From contig NC_079881.1 in assembly GCF_029227915.1 (NCBI RefSeq), positions 18,825,501 to 18,889,500 on the forward strand: a stretch of DNA of 64,000 nucleotides, written 5' to 3'. This document shows positions 13,691-25,400 of the stretch, piece by piece. The stretch comes from Hydractinia symbiolongicarpus (taxonomy: Eukaryota; Cnidaria; Hydrozoa; Anthoathecata; Hydractiniidae). How positions within the stretch are numbered: the stretch's first letter is position 1; each line of letters starts with the position of its first letter. The translations under genes and the position numbers were made by a program. The notes below the pieces were generated by a model. It did not search any database, was not told the DNA's origin, and saw nothing but the letters and a program-made list of their open reading frames with translations.

Positions 13691-13697
13691 TGGGTTC

Positions 13698-13770
13698 GTT
13701 CGGTTAGCTCAGTCGGTAGAGCATCAGACTTTTAATCTGAGGGTCGCGGGTTCGAGTCCCTCATCGGACG
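13698..13770 (+). tRNA. tRNA-Lys (UUU) or tRNA-derived sequence
   Basis: A 73-nt cloverleaf. The acceptor stem (GTTCGGT with ATCGGAC) pairs with two G-U pairs. The D-arm holds box A (TAGCTCAGTCGG, 13705-13716). The anticodon stem TCAGA/TCTGA closes loop CTTTTAA, giving anticodon TTT. The T-arm holds box B (GGTTCGAGTCC, 13749-13759) with one mismatch in the stem. A CCA follows the discriminator in the genome (13771-13773), and no T4 terminator occurs in the next 60 bases. It sits right at the edge of the BEL/Pao RT fragment. It could be a functional gene with a weak terminator, a pseudogene, or the head of a tRNA-derived SINE. Confidence 0.75.
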
Positions 13771-13986
13771 CCATGTCAAAACGAGATTAGAAGACATAAC
13801 TCTACTTCCCTCTCGAAAGGCTATTTGCAAGAGAGAAAAATATACACGAGGTAGCGTTAATAAACAGAATATAAGCACGTGACCAAATATAACCAATCAC
13901 AATACCATATACAAAAAAATAGAAACATGCGCAATACGCAATCCTAACTTCTAAACCCGGGCTGAAGTTTTCTTTGTAATCACCCC

Positions 13987-14330
13987 CTAAACAGGGTAAA
14001 CTACGGCGTCGAAGTTCTTATCCATTACGTAATCCTGTATGTACTTGTACTTTCTGCTTTTATATTCATGTGACTTTACCAAATTGATCTCGAAACAAAT
14101 CGTGAACTCGATGATATGATAGGTGTTGTCTTTCACGAGGACAATGTCTGGTCTGACATATTCGAACAGGATTGATGGGTGTAGAAAACCTGAAGCATTT
14201 TCATACATAGTGGTGGTTTTCCACTTGACTAAGATTGTTGTATTTAGATGCAGGGTCTGTACGCTGCTCTATATATTTTCAACTCTACTTAAAGTCTCCA
14301 CAACCTTAAACACAACATTTCCCACCTCTT
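13987..14330 (-). pseudogene. Retroelement C-terminal endonuclease-like fragment (REL type)
   Basis: The frame 14208-13987 encodes 73 aa with RPDIVLV, then IIEFTICFE, then KSHEYKSRKYKYI. This arrangement (D, then E-x-T) is the conserved block of the PD-(D/E)XK-like nuclease domain at the C-terminus of R2-like retroelements and related cnidarian proteins. Protein-like sequence continues upstream in frame to about 14330, with one stop. It shares a short block (around 14231-14275) with the second fragment at 16177-16740, so both probably come from one family. The Ty3/gypsy relic lies between them. Confidence 0.55.
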
Positions 14331-14429
14331 TAGTTTAATGTGTTCATTGTCGCTTTACCTAAACATAACAAGTTCGCAGATTGTCTTTTTTTTACATAAA
14401 TTTACAATAAATCCGTTACTGTTGTTCAG

Positions 14430-16060
14430 GTATGTACATTTTTATGAAAGTAGTCTGGTCTTTTTCTAATTCTTCGAGGATGTTGTCGTACATATAACTC
14501 AGTAGGTCTAGCGGTAGTTTGGTATTCTCCTGGATTCTCAATATCGTTCTTTTTCTCCCCCTCTTGATCAAAGTTCATTAAAGTTTAACGTTGCGTGTGA
14601 TAGTATGTCCCGGTCGGCTTATCGTCAATTTCGTACCTTGAACTCGTGTGATACAGTATGGTTTTTGATCAAAAGGGCCAAAAGCTAGTTAGGTTTCGGT
14701 TGTTTTACCAGCACGTAGTCAACTTTGTTTATAGCATGAAAACAGGCGTCGAAATTTTTGTTGTGCATCTCGGTGTGGTGCCTCCTTGATTGCATTCCTG
14801 TTAAGTTAGTTGTTAAGAATGGCATTTTTCCTCTAACTTGTTGAAATAGTGCTTTAGCTAGACTGACTCCGGTTGTTTAATGCGTCGATATGCGATAATT
14901 TAACAGGAACTTTTACAGTGCGATTTTCCAGGGCTTTCCTTATATTGCAGCAATTTGTCGAGTTTTCTTAATGTTGCTCATGAAATCCTCGACAGGTCAA
15001 TTTGCTTTCGAATGTAGCGGTGTGATTCTCTGATGATATATTCCGCTAGCATGCATGTAGCGTTTGAATTCATTACTGTAAAATGGACTACCGTTATCAA
15101 AAATAATTTTATGAGGGAGTATATGCGTTGCAAAAATTTTACCTAAAGCTCCCAAAGTCGGTGCAGAAGCTTTTTAGCCAACGGTCTCTACTTCAGAAAG
15201 CGTGTACGTTGGTCTATTACTACCAGCAAGTGCGAGCGATTTAGTAACGTTTTCAGAAAGTCTATGTTTAATGTGTGCCACGGCGATGGTGGTAGGGGAG
15301 ATGGTTTTAGACACGAGTTTATACACAGTTCTTGCAGAGTGTTTGGTTAATATCCGGAAAATAAATTTTATCACGCAATATGGATTTCGTTTAATGAGCT
15401 AGTTTGAGCATTCTGTGGCGAAAACATGTCAGTGCTACAATTCGATTTCCTCTAAGTATCAAGGATTCGTCGGTGTTGCAAGTAAACTCGTTGCGTATTT
15501 TGGTATAAAGGTGAAGCTCCCCCAAATATCCCAACGTTACAGTTGGGCTATTTCGGGTATATCGTATCTATAGAATGCCATTTAGTACAGCGAATAATAA
15601 GTTCTTTCAGACATTGCAGGGTCGGGTCATTTTTCGTGTGTAGTTTTATCTCGGCAATCGGTTTTGCATACTTCGATGTAAAATTTACGTGTTTTTCGCT
15701 GATTCTAGTAGAGTTTGTATTATTGTCAGGAACAGTGTGTCGGGAACAGTAGACTGTCGGGTTTAAAGAGCCATTGATGTGACGAATATTGAAATTAAAT
15801 CCTTCTAAGCGTAAATGCTAGCGTTCTATACGTAAAGGTAAAGTTGACTTAAGATTCCTGAGTAATGATACCAATGGTTTGTGGTCTGTAAGAATTTCAA
15901 AGTCTGAGTGGAGTACATACAAGCAAAACTTTTCACACCCATGTACAATTACTAAACATTCCTTTTCTAATTGGCTTTAACGAGATTCGGTATCTGACAA
16001 CGCTAGACTTAAGTATGCTATAACTTGATAGTCTTCTGTTTGTGGTGCACTTATGACATC
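14430..16060 (-). mobile_element. Ty3/gypsy pol relic (RNase H and integrase)
   Basis: Read from 16060 down. A degraded RNase H C-terminal half appears first (ILTDHKPLVSLL near 15900-15860, then FNIRHINGS near 15770). A linker and an integrase core follow, with IIFDNGSPFYSNEF at about 15120-15075 and TPLHSKAN, then a stop, at about 15010. Near 14480 a polyprotein-end motif, RRIRKRPDYF, is readable. Several stops and frameshifts interrupt it. The RT half, gag and LTRs were not found. Only the order RNase H-integrase and the motifs support Ty3/gypsy. Confidence 0.7.
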
Positions 16061-16176
16061 ATTCTGTATTGTTTTTTTAAATTCTAAACTTCAAAATATT
16101 CATTCGCTTTCGGCTTAAAATATCGACTAATGCATTAGTTAAATTTTCGATTGTGGTTCCAGTATTTTCAAGTACT

Positions 16177-16740
16177 TCAAAAAAAGCCTTGTAATTCAAA
16201 TCCTCCGTAATGTAATAACAAAGCTCTCTTTCTTGTTTGATCTTTGATGTTCATTGCCGTTATTAAATCAACTAACATATTTCTACCAACGTATACCAAC
16301 ACTGTGCATTTCAAAAAATCTAATAAAAAAGTACTCGTCGCGATTGTTGTATTTACAAGCAGGACAGACACGTCTGTGCAGCGATGGTGTATAGTACGGA
16401 ATCATGACGCCACGTATATCTTCCCTCCAGAACACTCTTGTTACAATTCGCCGTTATATGATGTCTCCCTCCGTCTTTTCGTTACACAACAGGCATATAT
16501 TCAAACTTTCCAAATTCCATATTGTTAAGTTAGCTTTTGTTGGCAGAGAAAGTACGAAATAACGACGACAAAAGTTGAAGATATTCGAAGGAAGTGTTTT
16601 TACCATTTTTAACCAGAACAAAATGTGATTTAGAGTTACGTTCTCTGTAACAATATTGATAATGATACTTTCTTTCTTTTTTAAAGACAAAAGGTGAGAC
16701 GAAGAAGAACTAATTATTTGTTTTTGTACCAAATCTTTAG
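16177..16740 (-). pseudogene. Retroelement C-terminal zinc-knuckle/WRHD fragment
   Basis: Read from 16732. The frame contains LPTKANLTIW and CLLCNEKTE, a cysteine pair typical of the zinc-binding region before the REL nuclease in R2-like proteins. In another frame at 16440-16390 follow LEGRYTWRHDSVLYTI and then a stop. WRHD blocks precede the RPD...E-x-T nuclease core in this family. The rest (16371-16177) is open but weakly conserved. At least two frameshifts are present. This is probably related to the fragment at 13987-14330. Confidence 0.5.
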
Positions 16741-16934
16741 AGGCTTATCCAATACACATAAAACCATAGTAGTATTAATTAGTGGAATTCAAGCCATGCA
16801 TGTGACAAATGAAGAGTCTAAAAGGTAACTACGACATTTCCTAAAAGAGTTAAAAAAATTCTCGTCTCTGATGTTTTTTGGGAGTTTGTTAACAATGTCT
16901 GCAGCTGTATTACGAAAGGTTTACCTAAAGTGGA

Positions 16935-17090
16935 TTAATTTTTGCGAGGATTTCGCGAATTTCGCCCAAATTTGCGAAAATAAGAACTCGCGAAAATTTT
17001 TAAGAAGCTAAATTCGCGAAATTTAATCCTCGTGAAAATTTCGAAAAGAGCTTATTCGCGAAAATAAATCCACGCGAAAATTTAAAAACA
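16935..17090. repeat. Cluster of TTCGCGAA-type palindromes
   Basis: Within 155 bases the octamer-like core TTCGCGAA, or a one-base variant such as CTCGCGAA or CACGCGAAAAT, occurs six to seven times on alternating strands between AT tracts. It is likely a MITE or satellite derivative, since dispersed sequences of this kind are common in invertebrate genomes. No protein is encoded. Confidence 0.5.
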
Positions 17091-18233
17091 ACATTTTTTC
17101 TTCATCTTTATTTCATTTTTTCATAGAATTCTGTGAGTCATGTAAAAGTTTGATCTTTTTTGTTTTTTGCCTTGTGCTTGCAGTGTACATAAATTAATAT
17201 TTACAGTATCTGAAAGATCGAATGTCTTCGCATTCTGCGGGGGTTTTGAGTAGGATCTGTTTTCCTTTTTGCTTTCGGCTATACATCAAACTGAACGTTG
17301 ACTTCACGGTAGTTTATAGGCGGACATTCAGTCTTCGCATGCGCGATTTTCCGATTACTTTTCTTATAAAAGAACATGGCGCTGACCACAAAACTTTGTT
17401 TTAACAGCATGCATGCTTAAATTATTTTGGTAAATAAGACAATTCAAGAAACGTGTTTCAGTTCGTCATATGAGCATTCTTTCAGAGAAACTAACGTGTT
17501 TAGCTGGACGTGATTTGTTTGGGGCAAATATTTCTTATAAAACTTGGTTTATAAAATTTTGGTTTAGCTGACAAAAAGATGGATTTCTGCAGTTACAGAG
17601 TTTTTACAGCATTGGTACATTTTAAAAGAAACACCTTGACCACTGGCCACTTTTTTGTCCAGAGAAATTGAAGATTGAAGATTGTATAATTTCAATAAAA
17701 TAAAAATGGCTACTGTCAGACACCAAAAGGTAATCAATATTTTTTTCTAAATTTGTACATCTACAAATTAATAGAGTTAATACTTCACTGAACTGGATAT
17801 ACTACCTGGTTATTATAAAATATTAATAAAAAATATTTACAACAAAACACAAGTGTTTCAAAAATCATAAGCAGTTTTCCTGTGACTATGGTTATATGTA
17901 AATATATAGCTATAGATATCTTTCTCATATATGCATACTAGATAGCTAAACAAACTAGGTACCCAACATTTAAGGAAGCAAGCCAAACAAATCGTGAGAA
18001 AAGCAAGGCTTTTTAAGAGATTTATTGTCAGCATAAGCAAATATTTCTGTTTTTTTACGTATCAGTAAAAGCATTTTCTCTAGAGGAGTACAACCTCTAG
18101 CTTATTGCTAAAGACCTAACAGGTTGAGTTCATCATTGCGGTAGCTTGCCACCTCTTTGTAAATAATTTTCTTTCCTCCTATAATTAGCATTCTCGAATT
18201 TTTTCGTATGCTTTGCTACCGAAAACACAGGAT

Positions 18234-20955
18234 TTAAACTTTAACTCTCTCTTCATAAAAATCCATACTATCTGGCTTCATTATGGCATAAGTTCTTTTC
18301 AAGTTGTTGAATTTAGCATGTATGCTTTCCCCTCCTTGTTCACTGTAGAGTCCAATTCCAATGCCCCACTTTTTAACAAACTCTACAACGTGACTTTCCA
18401 ACAGGTGGAGTTTTGGTGTAATGCCTACATTTGGAAATGAATCACGTAAAAAGTGCATCCTTAAATTATCTATAAAATGTGTTCAAAATAATTTGAATAA
18501 TTTGTTTCGTTATGTTAATATGCACTAATTAAAATGTTCATACACAACCCTTGTTGCATCTTACCTAAATCTTGGATTTTTTGCTCATCAAATGCTTTGC
18601 ATGAATTCATCAGATTATGACATCTTTAATACATGTTAAATAATTTCTTGTATTTTGTAGCGATGTTTATGGAGTCATAATGAATGTTTGTGTTGACAAG
18701 CCCAGGAATCTCGAATTTAAGTTTTGGTATAGAATTGCAAAGTTGGATTATATTCTTAACCTATTAACAGGTAAATTTTCACTGTTTTTATTTTATTCTC
18801 TATAATTTTAAAATGATACACAAGAACAGGATTTTTAGAGACAATTTATTAAGTTTATTTTTGGTATAATATTTACCTTAAGCATTTTATGGACATGATT
18901 TCCAACGAACGATTTTTCATGATACGCTTGCCTTTCCACATTTGGTCTAACTTTCGGACTAGTGGGCCATTGCTTTTGCCAAAACTTTGTTTTTGTTTCA
19001 ATTCAGATTTACTTGTTGTCTAAAAATATAAACATGATGAAGTTTTCCAAGTTTAAATTAACTGGTCTCGATTTGAGTTATTTAAACTTTTTTCTGTAAG
19101 TCTGTTCGTAAAGTGATCTAGTCTTGGTTCATAAACGGATTTTATGTTTGTTTTGTTATCTGGATCTTTCAAGATGGCATCATGAATCGCATCATGTATA
19201 AGGCTAATCTTATTTTCAGAATCGAGACATTGATATTCCAATTCTCTTATTTTCAGTTGATCAGAAACATACTGGTCAAAATCACTTTGGCCTAATTTCT
19301 TATTTTCGATGGCCAAGAATCCAGCAATTCTAATATCTATAAGATGACAGTCATCTTCCAGCATTCTGAAAAATTTCAGATATGTCCCTAGTGAAATGTG
19401 CAACACTGGAACTGCAACCTAAAGGTAGGATGAAATTTTTTACAACATTTGTCACTTATGATGACATGCATAAAAATACGCATTATTATAAAGATTCCTT
19501 AGATTTAATTCTGTGGATAAGCCTAATCTGAGCTAGAACACTAGTGTAATAAAAGCTACTAATTATAAAATCTTAAAAATTTAAAGAATTTTAAATAATC
19601 GATTATGTAAGCACATTTTCACTTGGTCAATTGGCACACTAAAAATCACATCATCAATAACATTATTGAAGTTTTTAGCATTCTTTATGTTTCCTCATGC
19701 CTCGCGAAAGCCTTTCAAATCATTAGCTATGGATTCTAATGTGTGTTTAGACATACAACCTCGACTGGCAATTGTTTTTTGCATCTCCTCTTTTCTAATT
19801 GTGCAGTACAAGCAACAATGTCGTCCTAAATTAAACTCGGTTTAGTAATGATTGTGCACTTGTAATGTTGAAATACAAAAATAAGTACAATTCTTACCGT
19901 TTCCCCCTGTGAGTCCATAAATAGCACAAAGAAAAGCATTTTCACCAAAGATAAAGACGCGTTCATGTTTTTGCCTAGTGTATAAATAACCGTTATAATT
20001 CAATCAATAAATGGAGAAATGTGGGTGATTGCTTTACTTACCTCCATGATGCATTTTGAAGGTGATCTATTTGCGCACTAAAACGACATAAACCATCATC
20101 TTAACTCTATAGTTTTTCACTTCAAAAATGCTGAAAACAAAAGTGTTGTTTTTACTATTAATCCGATCGGTGTTACAAACTTGATACGACATTTTAAAGG
20201 ATGAGCCACCATGGTCACCTCCAATTTTCACATGGATTTCATTTTTGAATTCTTTTTTGTTGACAATCATTGTGTTCCTGCAAAGAAGTATTTAAAAAAA
20301 ATTTAACAAAATTTTGACTAGATTTTTTGGGATTTATGGTACACCGTTTCCTTACTGTAACAATTTCTCAAGATATCCTATTATGTATGATGGTAAATCT
20401 TCTACGTAACACCATGCTGCTGTTCTAATCCCATATACTACTTTTGTCTTTAACCTCAAAGCGAAAAGGTGTGTTCTCAGTAATAATATCGTCTCCTTGC
20501 CAACTTTTTGCTATTTTCTGTTGCTTAGATTGAGATGTTTTAAGCCACCTGTAACAAAAAATTTTACATTTTAATAGCTTATTAAAATCATAAAATAAAA
20601 TGGCTTGGAATACCCTGGGAATTTCCCATAAAGTATAGACAATATGGCAAAAAAGTTAAGTCTTCATATACCTTGCCATTGTTTTTATTTTTTCCCAGGG
20701 AATACCTATATCGACTTTTAGTACAACCAATGCCTCAGGGGTAATCGCTACTGATGAGATGTTTGAGTTTTTTAAAATTTCTATCCTCTCCTCATGCCGA
20801 AATGATTTCTGCAGATGCGATGTTTGTTTTAATGCATTTTCAGCTTTTCCTCCTGTGACCATTTTTTGATTTTTTAAATATTGCGTTCTTCTCCTTAGGT
20901 GTCTGGTTGTGATTGGTCCAATCTTCTCAGCTTTAGGCGTGGATGTTAAAATCAA
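18234..20955 (-). pseudogene. Nine-exon gene of an uncharacterised cnidarian-expanded family, damaged
   Basis: Read from 20955. Exons assigned by splice sites and phase: 20955-20672, 20548-20356, 20277-20042, 19974-19898, 19825-19623, 19418 to about 19053, about 19018-18877, 18760-18565, 18469-18234. Conserved-looking blocks in order: LKVDIGIPW (exon 1), VKIGGDHGGSSFKMSYQV (exon 3), FGENAFLCAIYGLTGGN (exon 4), a CLYC pair (exon 5), VLHISLGTYLKFF (exon 6), QAYHEKSFVGNHVHKML (exon 7), LCNSIPKL (exon 8), ITPKLHLLESHVV and EQGGESIHAKFN (exon 9). I recall these only from proteins annotated as uncharacterised in Hydra and corals, with no known function. Damage: frameshifts in exon 2 (about 20430) and exon 3 (about 20085), a stop in exon 5 (about 19695), and an unclear exon 6-7 junction. 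The flanking inverted repeats suggest it is transposon-encoded. Confidence 0.6.
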
Positions 20956-21249
20956 GGACTAGAGAAGAATGTCCGGATTTTATTTTATTTTTTGTACAAT
21001 ATTTTTTTAAGAAAAAACATACATGCATACATATTATATATACATGTATATAATGTTTAAACTACACTTTTATATGACAGTGTGTTTAGCATCCCTGATA
21101 ACCTTTACTAACCCTGATTTTCAACAAGTGGCTTAAGAACTCTCAAAATTTTTATGCTGTACAAATAAGAATTAAAATTTTTCAACCATGAAAAATAATT
21201 TGATCCAATAAATCGCTGGACTTGTATGAAACGAATCAGAAATTAAAAC

Positions 21250-21490
21250 ATTTTAAATGGTTTTGTATAAGAACACGTGTACACGTTTTTATAAGAAAAA
21301 ACTTTGGCTAGCCCTTTTTAATGACCAGCCCTTTTTAATTCGATAAGAACACAATTCTTGTTTCTCATAAAAACATATGCACGTTTTTTTACGAAACTTT
21401 TTGGGCTCGAATAAGAAAAATTAAGAAACATTTCAGGCTCAACCAAATGCTTAAGTTTTTTTAAGAAAAACGTGCACTCGTAATTTTCAA
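21250..21490. repeat. Short interspersed inverted motifs (TAAGAAAAA/ACGTG type)
   Basis: Repeated units combine an ACGTG or ACACG core with TTTTTATAAGAAAA-like tracts on both strands (near 21275, 21380, 21470), and a CCCTTTTTAAT block occurs twice (21317 and 21333). No coding potential. It lies just inside the right subterminal block of the candidate transposon. Confidence 0.35.
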
Positions 21491-22099
21491 ATCATGTAAG
21501 AACAATTTTTGTAACAAAAATAATAAAATTACCCTGGATCCACCAGCCTTGAACTCGATACTTTGATTTGGGAGGTTTGATTGTGCCATTTTGTGTTTTA
21601 TGACATTAAGGAAATGATGATAATGACATTATGAAATTCGGCATAATTTTGAAAAACTGGTAGCATGTATGTCAGCCATTTTTGATAACAGAAAAACGAT
21701 AAGTTGGGTGTGTTTGAAAAACTATTCTAACTGCCAGTAAAAAAGTGGCCAGAAGTACAAATTTTAACCAGTGAATGCTAAAAGGTTCCTCTTTATTACT
21801 TAAGTTCTTGTTTTGCTGGGAAAACTCTTGAATTTTCACACCAACCGTAAAAAAACAGGGTTTAAAATGTTTTTTACAAGATTAAAAATTTCCGCAAAAT
21901 CGCTCTGTTTGTTGTAGCAACTTAACTGAGCGACCTAAGACTACCTCCTGGACACACGTTCTAAACTTTATATTGCAAGTCACACTAGTTTTTAAGTTAT
22001 TGCAGTCTGTGCATACCCTACACTTATCATTTGGGAAGAAAAATCACGGATTTTGTTTACAAGTTTTGACGCATGCGCAGTCTAAATGTCCGCTTCCGT

Positions 22100-23480
22100 A
22101 GTTGCATTGAATGACTGTGGGCAGTGCAATTTTGTAACTTTTAAAGGCGTTGTACTTAAACTTTAGTTGCGTTATGTTTGCGATCTTCTCGATTTAACAG
22201 ATTCGCGAAAGAAGCACTTTGAGATCACTGGTCAAGGTGCAACTAAATAAGTTGTCAATGCATTAACTGACGTATTATTTACAGCACTATGGACTGTGAA
22301 TGTTGAAAACCTGGTGGAAAGCCAGTATCTGCAGGAACATTAGGAGCATGTTGAGCGCATAGGTTTCCTATAAGTTGATTATGCTGGCATGGAGGGATGA
22401 GCCCTCCTTGCCTGCCTTTCACTTTTTTCTTTCTCGAATACTAAAGTATCTTTTGAGGCCTTGTTTGCAACCACATCTTGCAATTCTTTAATTTAACTTG
22501 AGAAATCATTCATGATTCCTTCAAATGATCATTTTTTACATTTTCTCCATGTATGCTAGAGATGGGTACATATTTAAGTTTTTAGTGCTCATATGAAGAG
22601 GTAGATGAAGATTGTGGTAACAGCAAGTCATCAGGTAGTTCAGTAGCTGCTTCTGTGAATTCATTTCTTCTTAATAAACTGCTTTAGCAGGCAACTAGGC
22701 ATTGAAGTAATGACAAGTAAAAGCTTGGTAATCCATCTATCTAGTTTTTCGTCTTCCTGAAAACGCTAAATTCCTGACGCTGTCTTTATTTTCATCGATG
22801 CTTCACGGCAAAGACATACGCATCGTTTGAATTTCTACTGGTCGGCATGATGTCATAATTGTACTGTTCCCCTAGCATAACATGTCTCTTTCACGTCTTC
22901 CACCACTCCATTCTTTACGTTGTTCACGTTTGGTAATAATAACTTATACTTCCATTATCAATGATTACATATATCAGGCCATTCACAACATCTTCTAGCT
23001 ATTAAAATGTTTTACCTGGCTTGATTTTCTTCGTGTTTTTTATAAATTTTCAAAGCGATATACGTTCACTGTCTGACTCTTCTTCTGAAGTGTCGTTCCA
23101 CACATTCTGTAAAAATATGAGCACGCGCACATTACAAATATCAACAGACATTTTTATCTTTATTTTAGTCACAAAAAATATAATGTACATAATTCATTTG
23201 CTCTGTTTACTTACCTCTTCCTCGTGTGATTTGTATTCGTCTGCCATCTTGCAGTACATGAAGCTGAATAAGTTTGTTGTGCATGTTTTTGAAAAAAACG
23301 ATAGAAACTAATTTGGTTTGATACAATTTGAAGACGAAACTCTATCTCGACCAAAGTTCGCCTGCATAGATCCAGGCATAACTTGTATCGTTTTTTTTTT
23401 TTGCATTAAATTAAATAAAAATGCTGCATTTAATTGATTTGCTGGATGTTTCAGTTTATGCAGTGAGACTTTTGTCAAAG
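22100..23480. other. Intergenic, no gene recognised
   Basis: I see no domain-bearing frame or repeat of note. A short open frame at 23021-23311 (plus) is hydrophobic by composition but has no supporting context. Confidence 0.45.
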
Positions 23481-23502
23481 GTTATTCAATACTAACAAAT
23501 AG

Positions 23503-23824
23503 TTAACTTAGACGCGACAAAGATCGACCGTATATAAACTTAGCCTTAACGAATTCTTTGCATAAATCTGTGGAAGTTTCTTTGAAGTTAGTCAACGTCC
23601 AGCCGTCCAGCTCCAAAAGCCATCCACCACCTTTCGTCTTCATTGCAGCCTTGCGTACTACCCCCAACATCAATATTTTCGAATTCAATTAAATATGCTA
23701 TTTCTGACATATCTGGAAGGATAATTGTGCGATCTATTTTAAAATCTTCAGAATGTTTTTGTTTCAAATTTTTGAGCGTTTCGTTGTTTAATGACAAGAA
23801 TCCATTTTGCACGGTAATAGTCAA
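23503..23824 (-). pseudogene. Unrecognised coding relic in two overlapping frames
   Basis: Read from 23824, one frame gives LPDMSEIAYLIEFENIDVGG and ERWWMAFGAGRLDVD, then a stop. From about 23620 a second frame carries on with LLELDGWTLTNF and DLCKEFVKAKFIYGRSLSRLS, then a stop. The two pieces read like one protein split by a frameshift. I do not recognise the family. It lies 1.4 kb beyond the candidate transposon and may be a mobile element end or the last exon of a multicopy gene. Confidence 0.3.
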
Positions 23825-23839
23825 TAACTTTTAGCTCCA

Positions 23840-25400
23840 TTAACATTTCCTCTTTGCATTCAAAATTTCAATAATAGTTTTAAAGCGTCTCAGCTTCTTT
23901 TGCAAATCAAGGATGTCACGATTTCGTCATGAGATGAGTCCTCTTTCCGAAGCTGCGAAGTGATCTATTGCTTTAGAATTTTTGCTTAGTTTTTGAAGGA
24001 GAAGGTTTGGCATCATCATTATAGCTTTTTAAGAAATCCCTTTAATGGAGCACTTCTCACCTATTCATACACAAATCTGACTGTTTTGTTTACGTATTCT
24101 TGTCCAGTTTTGCCAGTGAGAACAAGAAAAAAAGTTTCACGTCAGTACACAATTTGTTTATGTGCGTGTTATGTTTCTATCTAATTGTAATGTTTCGACA
24201 TCTCTCTATTTGTATAAAACGGATGACGGTTCGTTCGTTTCACCCATACTAATTTTATCAGGAAGCACTTTTATTTTATCATATTTAATTAATCGCTAGA
24301 GATATCTATCGATTAATTAAATTGATTGACTTCGATTTGAAACTCAACTTCTTGATAATTTTTCAATTGTCGCAAGCGTCATGCATTAAAAATGTCATTG
24401 CTTCGTTAAATGTGAGTAAAAACTGGAATTTCCGTTACAAAACAGCGTCGTCGTCTTCGGAAGACGCTAGAAAAAACTTCCCCTTAGCATATTTACATAA
24501 GTCTTTAAGTCGTACCTCAAAAGATTAATTTGTTTTATGGTGGCATTTTGCAATTAATTCAGTTTCTATTGTTTAAACGGTTGTCTCCTTGGTAACGTAT
24601 CAGCTAATACTTTTCGCTTAAACAATGTTGTGCAATGTGTAAGCAAAGACTATTTTATAGTTGGTTCACTACCTTTTTCTTCATGACAATTCCGTAATTT
24701 CGCTAATTCCAATATAAACATTTTCCTCCTAACAGGGTAAATTCAACGACATAATTGTCCTATGTACGATGCTTTTTCTAACCCTTTTTCAGTCGAGTGG
24801 ACAAAGATTGTTGTTAACACTATAGAACTGTCTTTCATCCACTCCATGTTTAGGTTGAATTATCATATTATTGTAAGAATATATTAATAATGCGATGTTA
24901 GGCATGCAACTAAGTATATTTATATCTCTATTGTTATATTATATTATTATATAAATTATATATTTATTTCTATTACAAGAAGTGTAAACACACACCAACG
25001 TCTGCCATGTTTATAGCTGTTAATAGTAATGAATTACAGTAACCGACTTATAAACGTCACTATTCCAGTTTCTTGGCACAAAATGAAACAACACAGCCAT
25101 CGCTTTAGCGATAGAGAAAAAATTTCAACGGCAAAAATAAAGCTACTCAAAACCTGGGACACTTTCTCGACGCTAATAATGCACTTATTACCCCAGTCCA
25201 GTAGGGAGGCAGAGTTTGCTCACTTTGCTTTCAGGATTGACAATCCTGCTGCCCTTAGTCATTTTAGAAGAAGCTTTGCAAGGGGGTTAGATTTTCTTAT
25301 CTGGTCTTCGTGGTGTTACGCCCACGCATATTACCCCAGTTATGACAGGCTGGTACTGTCATTAGGCAGGTCCACAGCAATAATTATCTGTGTAAGGCTG
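23840..25400. other. Intergenic, no gene recognised
   Basis: AT-rich, with an A/T simple stretch at 24915-24985. A 129-codon plus-strand frame at 25029-25418 overlaps sequence that looks repetitive and has no recognisable domain, so it is not called. Confidence 0.4.

Larger units (their letters stand above)
17320..22093. mobile_element. Candidate DNA transposon with long subterminal inverted repeats around a multi-exon gene
   Basis: Two blocks at the left are repeated inverted at the right at similar spacing. The outer block is at 17320-17344 (GCGGACATT then GCATGCGC) and 22071-22093, about 23-25 bases with three or four mismatches. The inner block is at 17643-17662 (CTGGCCACTTTTTTG) and 21731-21752. 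Blocks on each side are about 320-350 bases apart. The nine-exon gene at 18234-20955 lies between them. Exact termini and a target-site duplication could not be defined, so the element limits are approximate. Chance sharing of promoter-type motifs (the GCATGCGC core resembles an NRF1 site) is the main alternative. Confidence 0.45.

Noticed and set aside
13771-13773. Genomic CCA after the tRNA as a sign of bacterial contamination.
   Set aside because: The D- and anticodon-arm sequence is eukaryotic in type, and the surroundings are clearly eukaryotic retroelement sequence. The CCA may be chance or retroposition.
14236-14317. An 82-bp segment with TGTTGT...ACAACA ends next to a purine run (AAAGAGGTGGGAAA on minus), looking like a short LTR with polypurine tract after the Ty3/gypsy relic.
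   Set aside because: The segment reads through in frame with the REL-type fragment, and its end block recurs inside the second REL-family fragment at 16340-16385. It is better explained as coding sequence of that element.
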